64,000 nt of DNA from Tenacibaculum sp. 190524A05c (GCF_964036595.1 NZ_OZ038523.1:1-64000), one strand, 5' to 3'; counted from the first letter of the stretch, positions 17,009-25,846 are shown. Notes: generated by a model not told the origin, from the letters alone. Numbers and translations: made by a program.

Positions 17009-18598
17009 TTATTCAAATTCACTTGTATAGTGAAGTTTAACAGTTGGATATTTACTTTGCGTCATCTGAATAGTAAAAGGTGAATCAGCTAAGAATACTA
17101 GTTGTCCTTGTTTGTCTTTTGCCAAGTAACGTTGCTTTACTCTTTTGAATTCTTTGAATTCTTCATTCTTTTCATCTTCTGGTTGTACCCAACATGCTTT
17201 ATGAACAGCTATATTTTCGTAAGTACATTTAGCTCCGTATTCGTGCTCTAAACGATATTGGATAACTTCATATTGAAGAGCACCAACTGTTCCGATAATT
17301 CTTCTTCCGTTTAAATCAAGAGTAAATAACTGAGCAACACCTTCATCCATTAATTGATCTAATCCTTTGTACAATTGTTTTGCTTTTAAAGGATCAGCAT
17401 TATTTACATAACGGAAATGTTCTGGTGAGAAACTTGGAATTCCTTTGAAGTTTAATTTTTCTCCTTCGGTTAATGTATCACCGATTTTAAAATTTCCAGT
17501 ATCATGTAAACCAACAATATCTCCAGCAAAAGATTCTTCTACAATTTCTTTTTTCTCTGCAAAGAATGCATTTGGACTCGAGAATTTTACTTTTTTATTA
17601 TTTCGTACGTGTAAATACGGAGTATTTCTTTTGAATGTTCCGGAAACGATTTTCACGAAGGCTAAACGATCTCTGTGTTTCGGATCCATATTGGCATGAA
17701 TCTTAAATACGAATCCTGTTAATTTTTCCTCTTTCGAATCAACTAAACGTGTATCCGACATTTTAGGTTGTGGATTCGGAGCGATATCAATAAAACAATC
17801 TAGTAATTCTTTTACTCCAAAGTTGTTTAAGGCTGATCCAAAAAATACAGGTTGTAATTTTCCTTCTTCATATTCATTTTTGTTGAACTCAGGATAAACC
17901 TCATAAACTAATTCTAATTCTTCTCTCAGTGTATTAGCTGAATCTTCACCAACTAAATTGTCTAATTCAGGATTGTTTACATCATCAAATTCTACACCTT
18001 CAGATATGGTTTGTTTGTTATCTCCAGAGAAAACATTGATTTTCTTTTCCCAGATATTATAGATTCCTTTAAAATCGTAACCCATTCCAATAGGGAAACT
18101 TAAAGGAGTTACACGTAACCCTAATTTTTGTTCAACTTCATCTAATAAGTCAAAAGCATCTTTTCCTTCACGATCTAACTTATTGATAAATACAATCATT
18201 GGAATGTTACGCATTCTACAAACCTGAACCAATTTTTCAGTTTGTTCCTCAACCCCTTTTGCAACGTCAATAACAACAATTACGCTATCAACTGCGGTTA
18301 GTGTTCTAAAGGTATCTTCAGCAAAATCCTTGTGACCAGGAGTATCAAGAATATTAATCTTTCGATCTCTATAATTAAAAGCTAATACAGAAGTTGCAAC
18401 GGAGATTCCACGTTGACGTTCGATTTCCATAAAATCGGAAGTAGCACCTTTTTTAATTTTATTACTTTTTACTGCACCAGCTTCCTGAATTGCACCACCA
18501 AATAAAAGTAATTTCTCTGTTAATGTTGTTTTACCCGCATCTGGGTGAGATATAATTCCGAACGTTCTTCTTTTCTGTATTTCTTCTAAAAAACTCAT
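17009..18598 (-). CDS. prfC: Peptide chain release factor 3
   Basis: 529 residues, the usual RF3 length. It is a translational GTPase that recycles RF1/RF2 after termination. Visible motifs: G1 SHPDAGKTTLTEK, switch region RQRGISVATS, G3 DTPGHKDFAEDTF, G4 NKLDREG; and the RF3-specific C-terminal part (GALQYEVIQYRLEHEYG). First gene of a three-gene leftward operon. Confidence 0.96.
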   Translation of the reverse strand: MSFLEEIQKRRTFGIISHPDAGKTTLTEKLLLFGGAIQEAGAVKSNKIKKGATSDFMEIERQRGISVATSVLAFNYRDRKINILDTPGHKDFAEDTFRTLTAVDSVIVVIDVAKGVEEQTEKLVQVCRMRNIPMIVFINKLDREGKDAFDLLDEVEQKLGLRVTPLSFPIGMGYDFKGIYNIWEKKINVFSGDNKQTISEGVEFDDVNNPELDNLVGEDSANTLREELELVYEVYPEFNKNEYEEGKLQPVFFGSALNNFGVKELLDCFIDIAPNPQPKMSDTRLVDSKEEKLTGFVFKIHANMDPKHRDRLAFVKIVSGTFKRNTPYLHVRNNKKVKFSSPNAFFAEKKEIVEESFAGDIVGLHDTGNFKIGDTLTEGEKLNFKGIPSFSPEHFRYVNNADPLKAKQLYKGLDQLMDEGVAQLFTLDLNGRRIIGTVGALQYEVIQYRLEHEYGAKCTYENIAVHKACWVQPEDEKNEEFKEFKRVKQRYLAKDKQGQLVFLADSPFTIQMTQSKYPTVKLHYTSEFE

Positions 18599-18616
18599 CT
18601 ATAAATTTTGAAGTGG

Positions 18617-18624
18617 CAAAGATA
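18617..18624 (-). promoter_or_regulatory. Bacteroidetes -7 box upstream of prfC
   Basis: TATCTTTG on the minus strand fits TAnnTTTG exactly. A TTG lies 20 bp upstream (18645-18647), a fitting -33 element. It ends 18 bases before the prfC ATG. Confidence 0.65.
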
Positions 18625-18757
18625 GTTTTTAAAAGAAAAAGAGCCAAGAGATTACAGTTTTATCAAGATGAAATGGAATAGCTACAAATAAAGAGAGCAA
18701 AATTAAAAATAATTATGCTCTGCTTTTGGGAATGGTAAAACTTGAAGGGAGGCAGTT

Positions 18758-19717
18758 TTATTTTGATTTCATAAAATTTCTAATTTTTCTCATGATATCT
18801 TCTCCATCTTCTTCTAATGCAAAATGCCCTGTGTCGTAAATGTTATAATCAATATTTTTTACATCATTTTTGAAGGCTTCTGCACCACTTTCTGGAAAGA
18901 ATGCATCATTTTTTCCCCAAACGATTAATAATGGAGGTTGATTATCTCGAAGGTATTTTTGCCATTTCGGATACAGTTTTATGTTATTCTGATAATCATA
19001 AAATAAATCTAAGTGCATTTTATGAGCTTTTGGTCTGAGCATTCTTAAATAGTCTAAATTCCATGTATCTGGATTAACGTGTTCTGGATTTCTTGTACCA
19101 TGAGTGTATTGCCATTTTAATCCTTCTTTTGAAAATACAAACAATAACGCTTTTTCAGTTTCTTCATTTCTATTCGCCCATAGTGCTTCAATTCCTTTCC
19201 AGCCTTCTCCTAAACCGGCTTTATAAGCATTTCCATTTTGGTTAATAATTGCAGTTATTTTAGAAGGATTTGCAGTGGCTAATCTAAAACCAATTGGAGC
19301 TCCATAATCCTGTATCATTATGGCATAGGAATTAATTTTTTTTAGTTCAAGAAACTTTTCAATATAAGAAGCAATATTGTCAAAAGTATAGGTAAACTCA
19401 TCAGGTGAAGGAAAATCACTTTCTCCGAACCCTGGATAATCTGGTGCAATTAAATGGAATTCATCTGAAAGTTCACTAAATACTTTTCTATATTGATGTG
19501 AAGAACTTGGAAATCCATGTAAAAGAACAATAGTTGGATTTTTAGGATTACCAGATTCTCTGTATGCAATTGATAATCCTTCTACATTTAAGTTTTTGTA
19601 TTGTATTGTTGTCATTTTATCTTGTTTTAAATTGGTGTCTTCTGTTTTTGGTTCTTTAGAACATCCTAATACGAGTATTAATAGCAAAAGTGTGGTGATA
19701 GATTTTAAATTTTTCAT
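18758..19717 (-). CDS. Alpha/beta hydrolase lipoprotein, haloalkane dehalogenase/epoxide hydrolase type
   Basis: 319 residues from the ATG at 19717, which gives a lipoprotein signal (MKNLKSITTLLLLILVLGCS, lipobox LVLGC); an ATG 33 bases upstream would spoil it. The fold is visible in VLLHGFPSSSHQYRK (oxyanion hole), PDYPGFGESDFP, IQDYGAPIGFRLA (nucleophile elbow with Asp), WGKNDAFFP (acid) and DTGHFALEE (His). An Asp nucleophile points to the dehalogenase/epoxide hydrolase branch rather than a serine esterase. It follows the DUF1348 gene by 10 bp, in a TetR-controlled operon. Substrate unknown. Confidence 0.82.
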   Translation of the reverse strand: MKNLKSITTLLLLILVLGCSKEPKTEDTNLKQDKMTTIQYKNLNVEGLSIAYRESGNPKNPTIVLLHGFPSSSHQYRKVFSELSDEFHLIAPDYPGFGESDFPSPDEFTYTFDNIASYIEKFLELKKINSYAIMIQDYGAPIGFRLATANPSKITAIINQNGNAYKAGLGEGWKGIEALWANRNEETEKALLFVFSKEGLKWQYTHGTRNPEHVNPDTWNLDYLRMLRPKAHKMHLDLFYDYQNNIKLYPKWQKYLRDNQPPLLIVWGKNDAFFPESGAEAFKNDVKNIDYNIYDTGHFALEEDGEDIMRKIRNFMKSK

Positions 19718-19727
19718 TGTGTTTGTT

Positions 19728-20135
19728 TTATAATTTTCTGTCTGTTTCATTTATTTCGAGATCGTTTATGCTGGCAAATCGTTTTTTCATTAAACCATTT
19801 TCATCAAATTCCCAGTTTTCATTTCCATAAGCTCTAAACCATTTACCTGCTGTATTTTGATATTCATATTCGAATCTTACTGCAATTCGATTATCAGAGA
19901 AAGTCCATAAGTCTTTTTTAAGTTTGTAGTTCAATTCATTTTTCCATTTATCTGTTAAAAATTTTTGAACTTCGTTTCTTCCATTGATGAATTGATTTCG
20001 ATTTCTCCATTCTGTATCTGTTGTATATGCTTCAGAAATTTTAACTGGGTTTTTACTATTCCAGGCATCTTCTGCCATTTGAATTTTTTGTTTTGCGGTC
20101 TCCAAATTGAATGGAGGTAGTGGGTGTTTTTTCAT
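19728..20135 (-). CDS. DUF1348 family protein (NTF2-like fold)
   Basis: 135 residues: [86 protein letters not shown]. These are the conserved blocks of DUF1348, an NTF2/SnoaL-like cone fold often encoded next to TetR regulators and hydrolases. No enzymatic role is established. It is the first gene after the operator at 20151-20166. Confidence 0.85.
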   Translation of the reverse strand: MKKHPLPPFNLETAKQKIQMAEDAWNSKNPVKISEAYTTDTEWRNRNQFINGRNEVQKFLTDKWKNELNYKLKKDLWTFSDNRIAVRFEYEYQNTAGKWFRAYGNENWEFDENGLMKKRFASINDLEINETDRKL

Positions 20136-20150
20136 GTTTTGATTTTTAAT

Positions 20151-20166
20151 TACCGAACGTTTGGTA
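20151..20166. promoter_or_regulatory. TetR-type operator in front of the DUF1348-hydrolase operon
   Basis: TACCGAACGTTTGGTA is a near-perfect 16-bp inverted repeat (one mismatched pair). It matches the site upstream of the tetR gene (20764-20779) in the pattern TACCRAWCGKTYGGTA. It lies 15 bp upstream of the DUF1348 start codon. Confidence 0.7.
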
Positions 20167-20186
20167 AAATTAATATGTAAATTTTT

Positions 20187-20750
20187 TTAAGAGTTTGAAT
20201 ATGTCGTTTCTATTTCTTGTAATGCATTTTCAAATACTTCGATATTATCTAATCCTTTAGATACAATTAAACTTCCTTGAATTTTAATTAGAGTTTTTGT
20301 TGCTTCATTTTTAGCTTCAGTAGGAGCGAGGCCAAAACTTAATCCAAGTGTTTCAAAAGTTGAAATCCATTTTTGCATTCCAGTGTTTATTTCATTAGCG
20401 AAAAGTTCTAAACCAGATTGTAATGAAAGTGCACGGAAAATACATATTTCCTTTCCTCCATTGTATAACACTCTAATTTCGTTTAATCCTTTCTTCAGTC
20501 TTAAGCTTGGCGAATTTTCTTCATTTAGCAATTCAAAAAATACTTGTTCTTCAACCCAATTTTGAATATGATGTAAAACAGCATCTGCCATTTCCTTTTT
20601 TCCACTTGGAAATCTATGATATAAACTTGCTTTTTTTAACCCTGTAGCATCGGATAAATCTTTTAAGCTCGCTCCGTCATATCCTTTAGAACGGAATACT
20701 TGGCTTAATCCATCTAAAATTTCATTATCTAATACTTTTTGAGGTCTCAT
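20187..20750 (-). CDS. TetR/AcrR family transcriptional repressor
   Basis: 187 residues. The N-terminal HTH (about 5-55) contains ILDGLSQVFRSKGYDGASLKDLSDATGLKKASLYHRFPSGK-type blocks, typical of the LmrA/YxaF-like TetR group, and the C-terminal helical domain binds an unknown ligand. The gene is flanked on both sides by copies of the same palindromic site, so it probably represses itself and the downstream DUF1348-hydrolase operon. Confidence 0.9.
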   Translation of the reverse strand: MRPQKVLDNEILDGLSQVFRSKGYDGASLKDLSDATGLKKASLYHRFPSGKKEMADAVLHHIQNWVEEQVFFELLNEENSPSLRLKKGLNEIRVLYNGGKEICIFRALSLQSGLELFANEINTGMQKWISTFETLGLSFGLAPTEAKNEATKTLIKIQGSLIVSKGLDNIEVFENALQEIETTYSNS

Positions 20751-20763
20751 TGATTATTAATTT

Positions 20764-20779
20764 TACCAATCGGTCGGTA
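20764..20779. promoter_or_regulatory. TetR-type operator upstream of its own gene
   Basis: TACCAATCGGTCGGTA, 14 bp before the tetR start codon, shares both half-sites (TACC...GGTA) and the central CG with the operator at 20151-20166. Confidence 0.65.
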
Positions 20780-20821
20780 AATATAAATTTACATTACAAG
20801 AAAAACAATTTTTTTTAAAAT

Positions 20822-21538
20822 TTAATCTAAAACAGTAATGGTCATTGGAATATCAACAATTGGCCAATCACTTCTTCCAGTTTTTACTTTTGAGATTTTT
20901 CGTACGGTTGAAAACCCTGAAATAACTTCACCAAAAACAGTGTAATCTCCATCCAAATGAGGAGCTCCACGTTTTGTACTGATAATATAAAAGTTAAATG
21001 GATTCGATTTTTTATAAGGATTATAATCTAATTGTCGAGCCAAGGCTAAAGAACCATAAACATGTTTTCTTTTGTCAGACATTTCTGCTGGAATACGATA
21101 ATTTTTATACTTGTTTTTAATATCAGTAGATTCTTGTCCGTCTGATTCTCCTCCTTGAATGGCCATATCTCCAGCGATTCTATGAAAAACTGTCTTATCA
21201 AAATATCCTATTTTAGAAAGAAATACAAAGCTTGCTCTGTGTAAAGGAGTCTCATTGTATAAGCGCAACTTTATAGAGCCATATTTTGTTTTAATCACAA
21301 CTTTAGTTTCTTTGTTTTGTTTACCATATTCAGTTAAAAATGCAGTAACGTTTTTGTGATTTAAACTATCCCAAGGTTTTTCCTTTGGTACCTCTTTAAC
21401 TACTTTTGGTTTCACAGAATCTAGCTTTTTTTCAATAACTTTTTTCGGAGCGATTTTTTCTTCCTTTTCTGTTTCTTTTTTGCAAGAACTTGATGAGATG
21501 ATAAAAATTATAGCTAAAGTAGCTCGTATGAATTTCAT
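20822..21538 (-). CDS. Cyclophilin-type peptidyl-prolyl isomerase lipoprotein
   Basis: 238 residues with a lipoprotein signal (MKFIRATLAIIFIISSSSCKK), a Lys/Glu-rich linker (about 20-60) and a cyclophilin domain: VVIKTKYGSIKLRLYNETPLH, FHRIAGDMAIQGGES, FNFYIISTKRGAPHLDGDYTVFGEV. Acts in the periplasm as a folding helper. Divergent from idi. Confidence 0.9.
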   Translation of the reverse strand: MKFIRATLAIIFIISSSSCKKETEKEEKIAPKKVIEKKLDSVKPKVVKEVPKEKPWDSLNHKNVTAFLTEYGKQNKETKVVIKTKYGSIKLRLYNETPLHRASFVFLSKIGYFDKTVFHRIAGDMAIQGGESDGQESTDIKNKYKNYRIPAEMSDKRKHVYGSLALARQLDYNPYKKSNPFNFYIISTKRGAPHLDGDYTVFGEVISGFSTVRKISKVKTGRSDWPIVDIPMTITVLD

Positions 21539-21558
21539 GAAATAGATGTATTTGGATA

Positions 21559-21566
21559 CAAATATA
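21559..21566 (-). promoter_or_regulatory. Bacteroidetes -7 box upstream of the cyclophilin lipoprotein
   Basis: TATATTTG on the minus strand, an exact TAnnTTTG match ending 20 bases before the start codon. Confidence 0.6.
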
Positions 21567-21624
21567 GTTTATGAATCTATAAGAATCATTTATCAGTAAT
21601 TTTTTATTAGCGTGAGTAATTTAG

Positions 21625-21632
21625 TACATTTG
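21625..21632 (+). promoter_or_regulatory. -7 box very close to the idi start codon
   Basis: TACATTTG fits TAnnTTTG exactly and ends only 7 bases before the idi ATG (21640), leaving almost no 5' leader. Confidence 0.55.
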
Positions 21633-21639
21633 TGTGCGT

Positions 21640-22170
21640 ATGGTAGAAAATGTAATATTAGTAGATGAGCAGGATAATGAAGTAGGATTCATGGAGAAAA
21701 TTGAAGCTCATGAAAAAGCAGTTTTGCATAGAGCTTTCTCTGTTTTTGTATTTAATGACAATAATGAATTAATGCTTCAACAAAGAGCAAAAAGTAAATA
21801 TCATTCTCCATTATTATGGACGAATACTTGTTGTTCTCACCAAAGAAAAGGAGAGTCAAATATTTCAGCTGGTAAAAGACGTTTACAAGAAGAAATGGGA
21901 TTTGTTTGTGAATTAGAAGAAGTATTCTCTTTTATTTATAAAGCTCCATTTGATAACGGCTTAACCGAACATGAACTAGATCATGTTATGATTGGAAGAT
22001 ATAATGACGAACCAGTTATAAATCCGGACGAAGTAGAAAGCTTTCAATGGATGTCTTTAGAAGCTGTAAAAAATGATATTGCAGAGAATCCAGAAGAGTA
22101 CACAGCTTGGTTTAAAATAATTTTCGATAAATCTTACGAAAAAATCGCTAACTTTAATAACAAAATTTAA
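21640..22170 (+). CDS. idi: Isopentenyl-diphosphate delta-isomerase, type 1
   Basis: 176 residues. Nudix-fold enzyme interconverting IPP and DMAPP for isoprenoid synthesis. Motifs: LQQRAKSKYHSPLLWTNTCCSHQ (catalytic Cys in NTCCSHP-like block), RLQEEMGF (Nudix helix) and FDNGLTEHELDHVMIGR (metal and catalytic Glu). A GTG at 21634 is in frame, but the ATG at 21640 is the likely start. First gene of a run in which the next two start codons directly abut the preceding stop codons. Confidence 0.95.
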   Translation: MVENVILVDEQDNEVGFMEKIEAHEKAVLHRAFSVFVFNDNNELMLQQRAKSKYHSPLLWTNTCCSHQRKGESNISAGKRRLQEEMGFVCELEEVFSFIYKAPFDNGLTEHELDHVMIGRYNDEPVINPDEVESFQWMSLEAVKNDIAENPEEYTAWFKIIFDKSYEKIANFNNKI

Positions 22171-22584
22171 ATGCCTAGAGTTACAGTTCATAGAAGAGCG
22201 CATTTTAATGCGGCTCATAGATTGTATAGAAAAGATTGGTCTGATGAAAAAAACTTCGACGTATTTAGTAAATGTAGTAATCAGTACTTTCACGGTCATA
22301 ATTACGAGTTAGTTGTTTCTTTAACTGGTGAAATAGATAAAGAAACAGGATATGTTTATGATTTAGGAAAATTAAAGCAAATTATTAAAGACGAGGTTGA
22401 AGAACCATTTGATCATAAAAATCTGAACTTAGAGGTAGAAGAATTTAAAACTTTGAACCCTACTGCTGAGAATATTTCAGTTGTTATTTATGATAGACTT
22501 CGTAAGATCATACCAAATAATTTAGATATTGAGATTACGTTGTATGAAACCCCGAGAAACTTTGTGACCTATTCTGGCGATTAA
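22171..22584 (+). CDS. 6-pyruvoyl-tetrahydropterin synthase / 6-carboxytetrahydropterin synthase family protein
   Basis: 137 residues. Zinc ligands are visible at His16 (HFNAAHRL) and His41/His43 (HGHNY); the catalytic Cys35 lies in KCSNQYFHGHNYEL. The Cys-to-HGH spacing (C-x5-HGH) is like animal PTPS rather than the C-x3-HGH of E. coli QueD. It may therefore make tetrahydrobiopterin-type pterins or serve queuosine synthesis; sequence alone does not settle this. The ATG immediately follows the idi stop codon. Confidence 0.85.
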   Translation: MPRVTVHRRAHFNAAHRLYRKDWSDEKNFDVFSKCSNQYFHGHNYELVVSLTGEIDKETGYVYDLGKLKQIIKDEVEEPFDHKNLNLEVEEFKTLNPTAENISVVIYDRLRKIIPNNLDIEITLYETPRNFVTYSGD

Positions 22585-23565
22585 ATGCAAAAACTAAATC
22601 AATTTTTAAAATTCACTCCCATCTTAAAAGAAAAGATTTGGGGAGGAGAAAAACTACGTAATTATTTAAATAAGAATTCCGATAAAAGTAATATTGGAGA
22701 AAGTTGGGAAGTATCCGACGTAGAAGGTGATACTTCTATTGTTTCCAACGGAAATTTGATGGGTAAAAACCTTAAAGAGCTTATTGCGACTTATAAAGGA
22801 GATTTAGTAGGAGATAAAGTTTTTAAAGATTTTGGGAACAAGTTTCCATTATTAATAAAGTTCATCGATGCCAAAGAGGCTTTAAGTATTCAATTGCATC
22901 CTAATGATGAATTGGCTCAAAAACGCCACAATTCTTTTGGTAAAACAGAGATGTGGTATGTAATGCAGTCTGATGATAAAGCAAATTTAATAGTAGGTTT
23001 TCAAAAGGATAGTAACCAAGAAGAGTATTTACATCATTTGGAAAATAAGTCTCTTTTAGAAATTTTAAATGTTGATGAGGTTAGTAAGGGAGATGTATAT
23101 TTTATTCCAACAGGAAGAGTTCACGCAATTGGTGCTGGAGTATTATTAGCTGAAATACAACAAACTTCCGATATTACCTACCGAGTTTATGATTGGGATA
23201 GACAAGATTCAGAAGGTAATTATCGAGATCTTCATACTGATTTAGCTTTAGATGCTATAGATTATAAATCTCAACAGAGTTATACAACTGCTTACAGCAA
23301 GCAAGAAAATGTTGCTTCAGAAATTGTTTCGTGTCCATATTTTACAACAAATGTCTTACCTATTGAAGGAAGTTTTTCCGTAAATCATAATGATAAGGAT
23401 AGCTTTGTGATTTACATGTGTGTTGAAGGTAAAGTTGAATTTTCAATGAATGGAGAAAATGAAACTATTGCAATGGGAGAAACAATATTAGTTCCAGCTT
23501 CTATTAAAGATTTTAAGCTGTCATCTTCAGTAAAATCAGAGCTTTTAGAGGTGTATATAAAGTAA
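22585..23565 (+). CDS. manA: Mannose-6-phosphate isomerase, class I
   Basis: 326 residues, the short bacterial type I form. Interconverts fructose-6-P and mannose-6-P for GDP-mannose and polysaccharide synthesis. Cupin motifs: LLIKFIDAKEALSIQLHPND (zinc ligands), GKTEMWYVM, YFIPTGRVHAIGAGVLLAEIQ. Start codon directly abuts the preceding stop. Confidence 0.94.
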   Translation: MQKLNQFLKFTPILKEKIWGGEKLRNYLNKNSDKSNIGESWEVSDVEGDTSIVSNGNLMGKNLKELIATYKGDLVGDKVFKDFGNKFPLLIKFIDAKEALSIQLHPNDELAQKRHNSFGKTEMWYVMQSDDKANLIVGFQKDSNQEEYLHHLENKSLLEILNVDEVSKGDVYFIPTGRVHAIGAGVLLAEIQQTSDITYRVYDWDRQDSEGNYRDLHTDLALDAIDYKSQQSYTTAYSKQENVASEIVSCPYFTTNVLPIEGSFSVNHNDKDSFVIYMCVEGKVEFSMNGENETIAMGETILVPASIKDFKLSSSVKSELLEVYIK

Positions 23566-23600
23566 AAAGCTCGAAGCTTTTTATTTCCCCGAGCTTTTTA
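23564..23600 (+). terminator. Terminator after manA
   Basis: AAAAAGCTCG / CGAGCTTTTT hairpin, partly overlapping the manA stop codon. Confidence 0.8.
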
Positions 23601-23745
23601 ACAAACAAACCAAATTAACTTACAAAAGAATCTATTCAAACTTAAAAAGTTTAGAATCAGTCACAAAACCAAGTCCATATTATAAATGTTAAAGTTTTAC
23701 CTTTTTAACATTTATTCAAAGCTATTTTCAGAATATGTAAATATG

Positions 23746-23753
23746 TATCTTTG
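23746..23753 (+). promoter_or_regulatory. -7 box upstream of kdsB
   Basis: TATCTTTG, exact TAnnTTTG match, 21 bases before the kdsB ATG and downstream of the manA terminator. Confidence 0.65.
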
Positions 23754-23774
23754 AGGTATTCTAATTGAAGTTTT

Positions 23775-24512
23775 ATGAAGGTCATAGCGATGATTCCGGC
23801 ACGATATAATGCCAGTAGATTTCCAGGAAAATTATTAAAAGATTTAGGAGGAAAATCAGTAATTGTAAGAACGTACGAAAGTGCTTTACAAACAAATTTG
23901 TTTGATGAAGTATATGTAGTAACGGATTCTGATGTGATTTTTAAGGAGATTGAGAAAGTAGGAGGAAAGGTAATAATGAGTAAAAAAGAACACGATTGTG
24001 GTTCTGATCGTATTGCCGAAGCGGTAGAGCAGATGGATGTTGATATCGTTATAAATGTTCAAGGAGATGAACCTTTTATCGATAAACTTTCATTAGAAAA
24101 ACTTATCGAAGCTTTTAGACTAGATGCAAAGAGAGAAATTGATTTGGCATCTTTAAAAGTACAAATGAAAGCAAAAGAGGAAATTGAAAATCCAAATAAT
24201 GTTAAAGTAATAACAGATGTTAATGATTTTGCAATTTATTTTTCGCGATCTGTTATTCCTTACCATAGAGATCAAAGTCTATCTGCTACGTATTTTAAAC
24301 ATAAAGGAGTTTATGCATTCCGTAAAGAAGCGTTGATGGATTTTTATAATACTCCTATGACTCCATTAGAGGCTGTTGAAAAAATAGAAGCGATTCGATA
24401 TCTTGAAGTAGGGAAGAAAATTAAAATGATTGAAACGACTGTTGAATCAATTGGTATTGATACACCAGAAGATTTAGAGAAAGCATTAAAATTATTTGAG
24501 GATGATGTATAA
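23775..24512 (+). CDS. kdsB: 3-deoxy-manno-octulosonate cytidylyltransferase
   Basis: 245 residues. Activates Kdo as CMP-Kdo for lipid A/LPS core assembly. Motifs: [16 protein letters not shown] (nucleotide loop), [21 protein letters not shown] (Mg2+-binding), [21 protein letters not shown]. The gene's 3' end overlaps the HAD gene by about 11 bp. Confidence 0.95.
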   Translation: MKVIAMIPARYNASRFPGKLLKDLGGKSVIVRTYESALQTNLFDEVYVVTDSDVIFKEIEKVGGKVIMSKKEHDCGSDRIAEAVEQMDVDIVINVQGDEPFIDKLSLEKLIEAFRLDAKREIDLASLKVQMKAKEEIENPNNVKVITDVNDFAIYFSRSVIPYHRDQSLSATYFKHKGVYAFRKEALMDFYNTPMTPLEAVEKIEAIRYLEVGKKIKMIETTVESIGIDTPEDLEKALKLFEDDV

Positions 24513-25197
24513 AGATATTAAAGTTATAGCATTTGATGCTGATGATACATTGTGGGTGAATGAAACTTATTTTAGAGATGCTGAAAATGAGTTCGCAAAG
24601 CTGTTGAACGATTATGAGACGGAAAACAAAATTCATCAAGAATTATTTAAAAAAGAAATAGAGAATTTAAAACACTATGGTTATGGTGTTAAAGGCTTTA
24701 TGCTTTCTATGATTGAATGCGCGTTAGAGTTGTCAAATAATCAACTAGACACCAATTTAATCAATAAGATAATTGAGATTGGTAAAGATATGTTGGAAAA
24801 ACCGATTGAGTTATTGAATGGTGTAGAAGAGGTTTTACAGGCTTTACATGGAAAGTATAAGTTGATCGTTGCAACTAAAGGAGATCTTTTAGATCAGGAG
24901 CGAAAATTAGATAAGTCAGGGATTTTAAAGTATTTCCATCATTTGGAAGTAATGAGTGAGAAAAAAGTACCTGATTATAAAAAGTTAATTGGTCATCTCG
25001 ATATTAACCCTTCTGAATTACTAATGATTGGTAACTCTTTAAAATCTGATGTTTTACCATTGTTAGAAATAGGTGCATCAGCGATTCATATTCCTTTTCA
25101 TACCACTTGGGCGCATGAAATGGTTAGTGAGAAACAAGCTCAATCGAAAGATTTTAAAACATTATCAAATATTAAAGAAGTCTTAGCATACTTATAA
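24502..25197 (+). CDS. HAD-superfamily hydrolase
   Basis: About 231 residues; the start may be the ATG at 24502 or 24505. HAD motif I FDADDTLW (nucleophile Asp and acid/base Asp), motif II region VATKGD, motif III Lys in KKVPDYKK and motif [18 protein letters not shown] are all present, with an alpha-helical type I cap (about 20-95). It overlaps kdsB, but it is not the usual KdsC length or type, so substrate is open; a sugar or nucleotide phosphate is likely. Confidence 0.85.
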   Translation: MMYKDIKVIAFDADDTLWVNETYFRDAENEFAKLLNDYETENKIHQELFKKEIENLKHYGYGVKGFMLSMIECALELSNNQLDTNLINKIIEIGKDMLEKPIELLNGVEEVLQALHGKYKLIVATKGDLLDQERKLDKSGILKYFHHLEVMSEKKVPDYKKLIGHLDINPSELLMIGNSLKSDVLPLLEIGASAIHIPFHTTWAHEMVSEKQAQSKDFKTLSNIKEVLAYL

Positions 25198-25826
25198 TGA
25201 AAAAGTACTTAGATATTGATTCCTGGAACAGGAAAGAGCTTTACGAACATTTTAGAACTCTTGCTGATCCAACATTTGCGATTACTGCTAATGTTGATGT
25301 AACAAAAGCTTATGAATTTGCTTCAAATCGAAAAGAATCATTTTTTGCAGTTTATCTTCATGGTTGTTTAAAAGCATTAAATTCAATCGAAAACTTTAAA
25401 TATAGAATAGAGAATAATAAGATTGCTATTTACGATACTATACACGCATCAGCGACAATATTAAGAGAAGACAAAACGTTTGGTTTTTCTTTTATCGATT
25501 ATTCGGAGGATTTAGAATCATTTAATGTTAGTTTCGAGTCAGAAAAACAAAGAATTTTAGAATCCTCTAATTTATTTCCGCCAAAGTATTCTTTAGGATG
25601 TATTCATTGTTCAGCAATTCCATGGATTCATTTTTCAGGTCATAAAGAGCCTGTTTCAGGAGATAAGAATAATAGTGTTCCTCAACTTGCCTTTGGAAAA
25701 ATAAAGAAAGAAGAAAATCAAATAGTTATGCCAGTTGCAATAAATGTTAATCACGCCTTAGTTGATGGTTATCATATAGGTCAGTTTTTTGAAAATTTTC
25801 AGAACGAATTGGATAAAATGAATTAA
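25197..25826 (+). CDS. Chloramphenicol acetyltransferase-like acyltransferase
   Basis: 209 residues, the length of type A CATs. It has the opening YLDIDSWNRKELYEHF, the middle blocks FAVYLHGCLKALNSI and YSLGCIHCSAIPWIHFSGH, and the catalytic motif NVNHALVDGYHIGQFFENFQ (HxxxDG, with the catalytic His). The start overlaps the HAD stop by one base (TAATG). Similar chromosomal genes are common in flavobacteria. It may or may not act on chloramphenicol; the native acyl acceptor is unknown. Confidence 0.85.
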   Translation: MKKYLDIDSWNRKELYEHFRTLADPTFAITANVDVTKAYEFASNRKESFFAVYLHGCLKALNSIENFKYRIENNKIAIYDTIHASATILREDKTFGFSFIDYSEDLESFNVSFESEKQRILESSNLFPPKYSLGCIHCSAIPWIHFSGHKEPVSGDKNNSVPQLAFGKIKKEENQIVMPVAINVNHALVDGYHIGQFFENFQNELDKMN

Positions 25827-25831
25827 TTTTG
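25824..25831 (+). promoter_or_regulatory. -7 box upstream of the 88-residue protein gene
   Basis: TAATTTTG at the very end of the CAT-like gene, 15 bases before the ATG at 25847. Confidence 0.5.
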
Positions 25832-25846
25832 CATAAAAATATAATT

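Noticed and set aside
24421..24639. Short minus-strand frame across the kdsB-HAD overlap
   Set aside because: No recognisable protein; the plus-strand genes are well supported on both sides.
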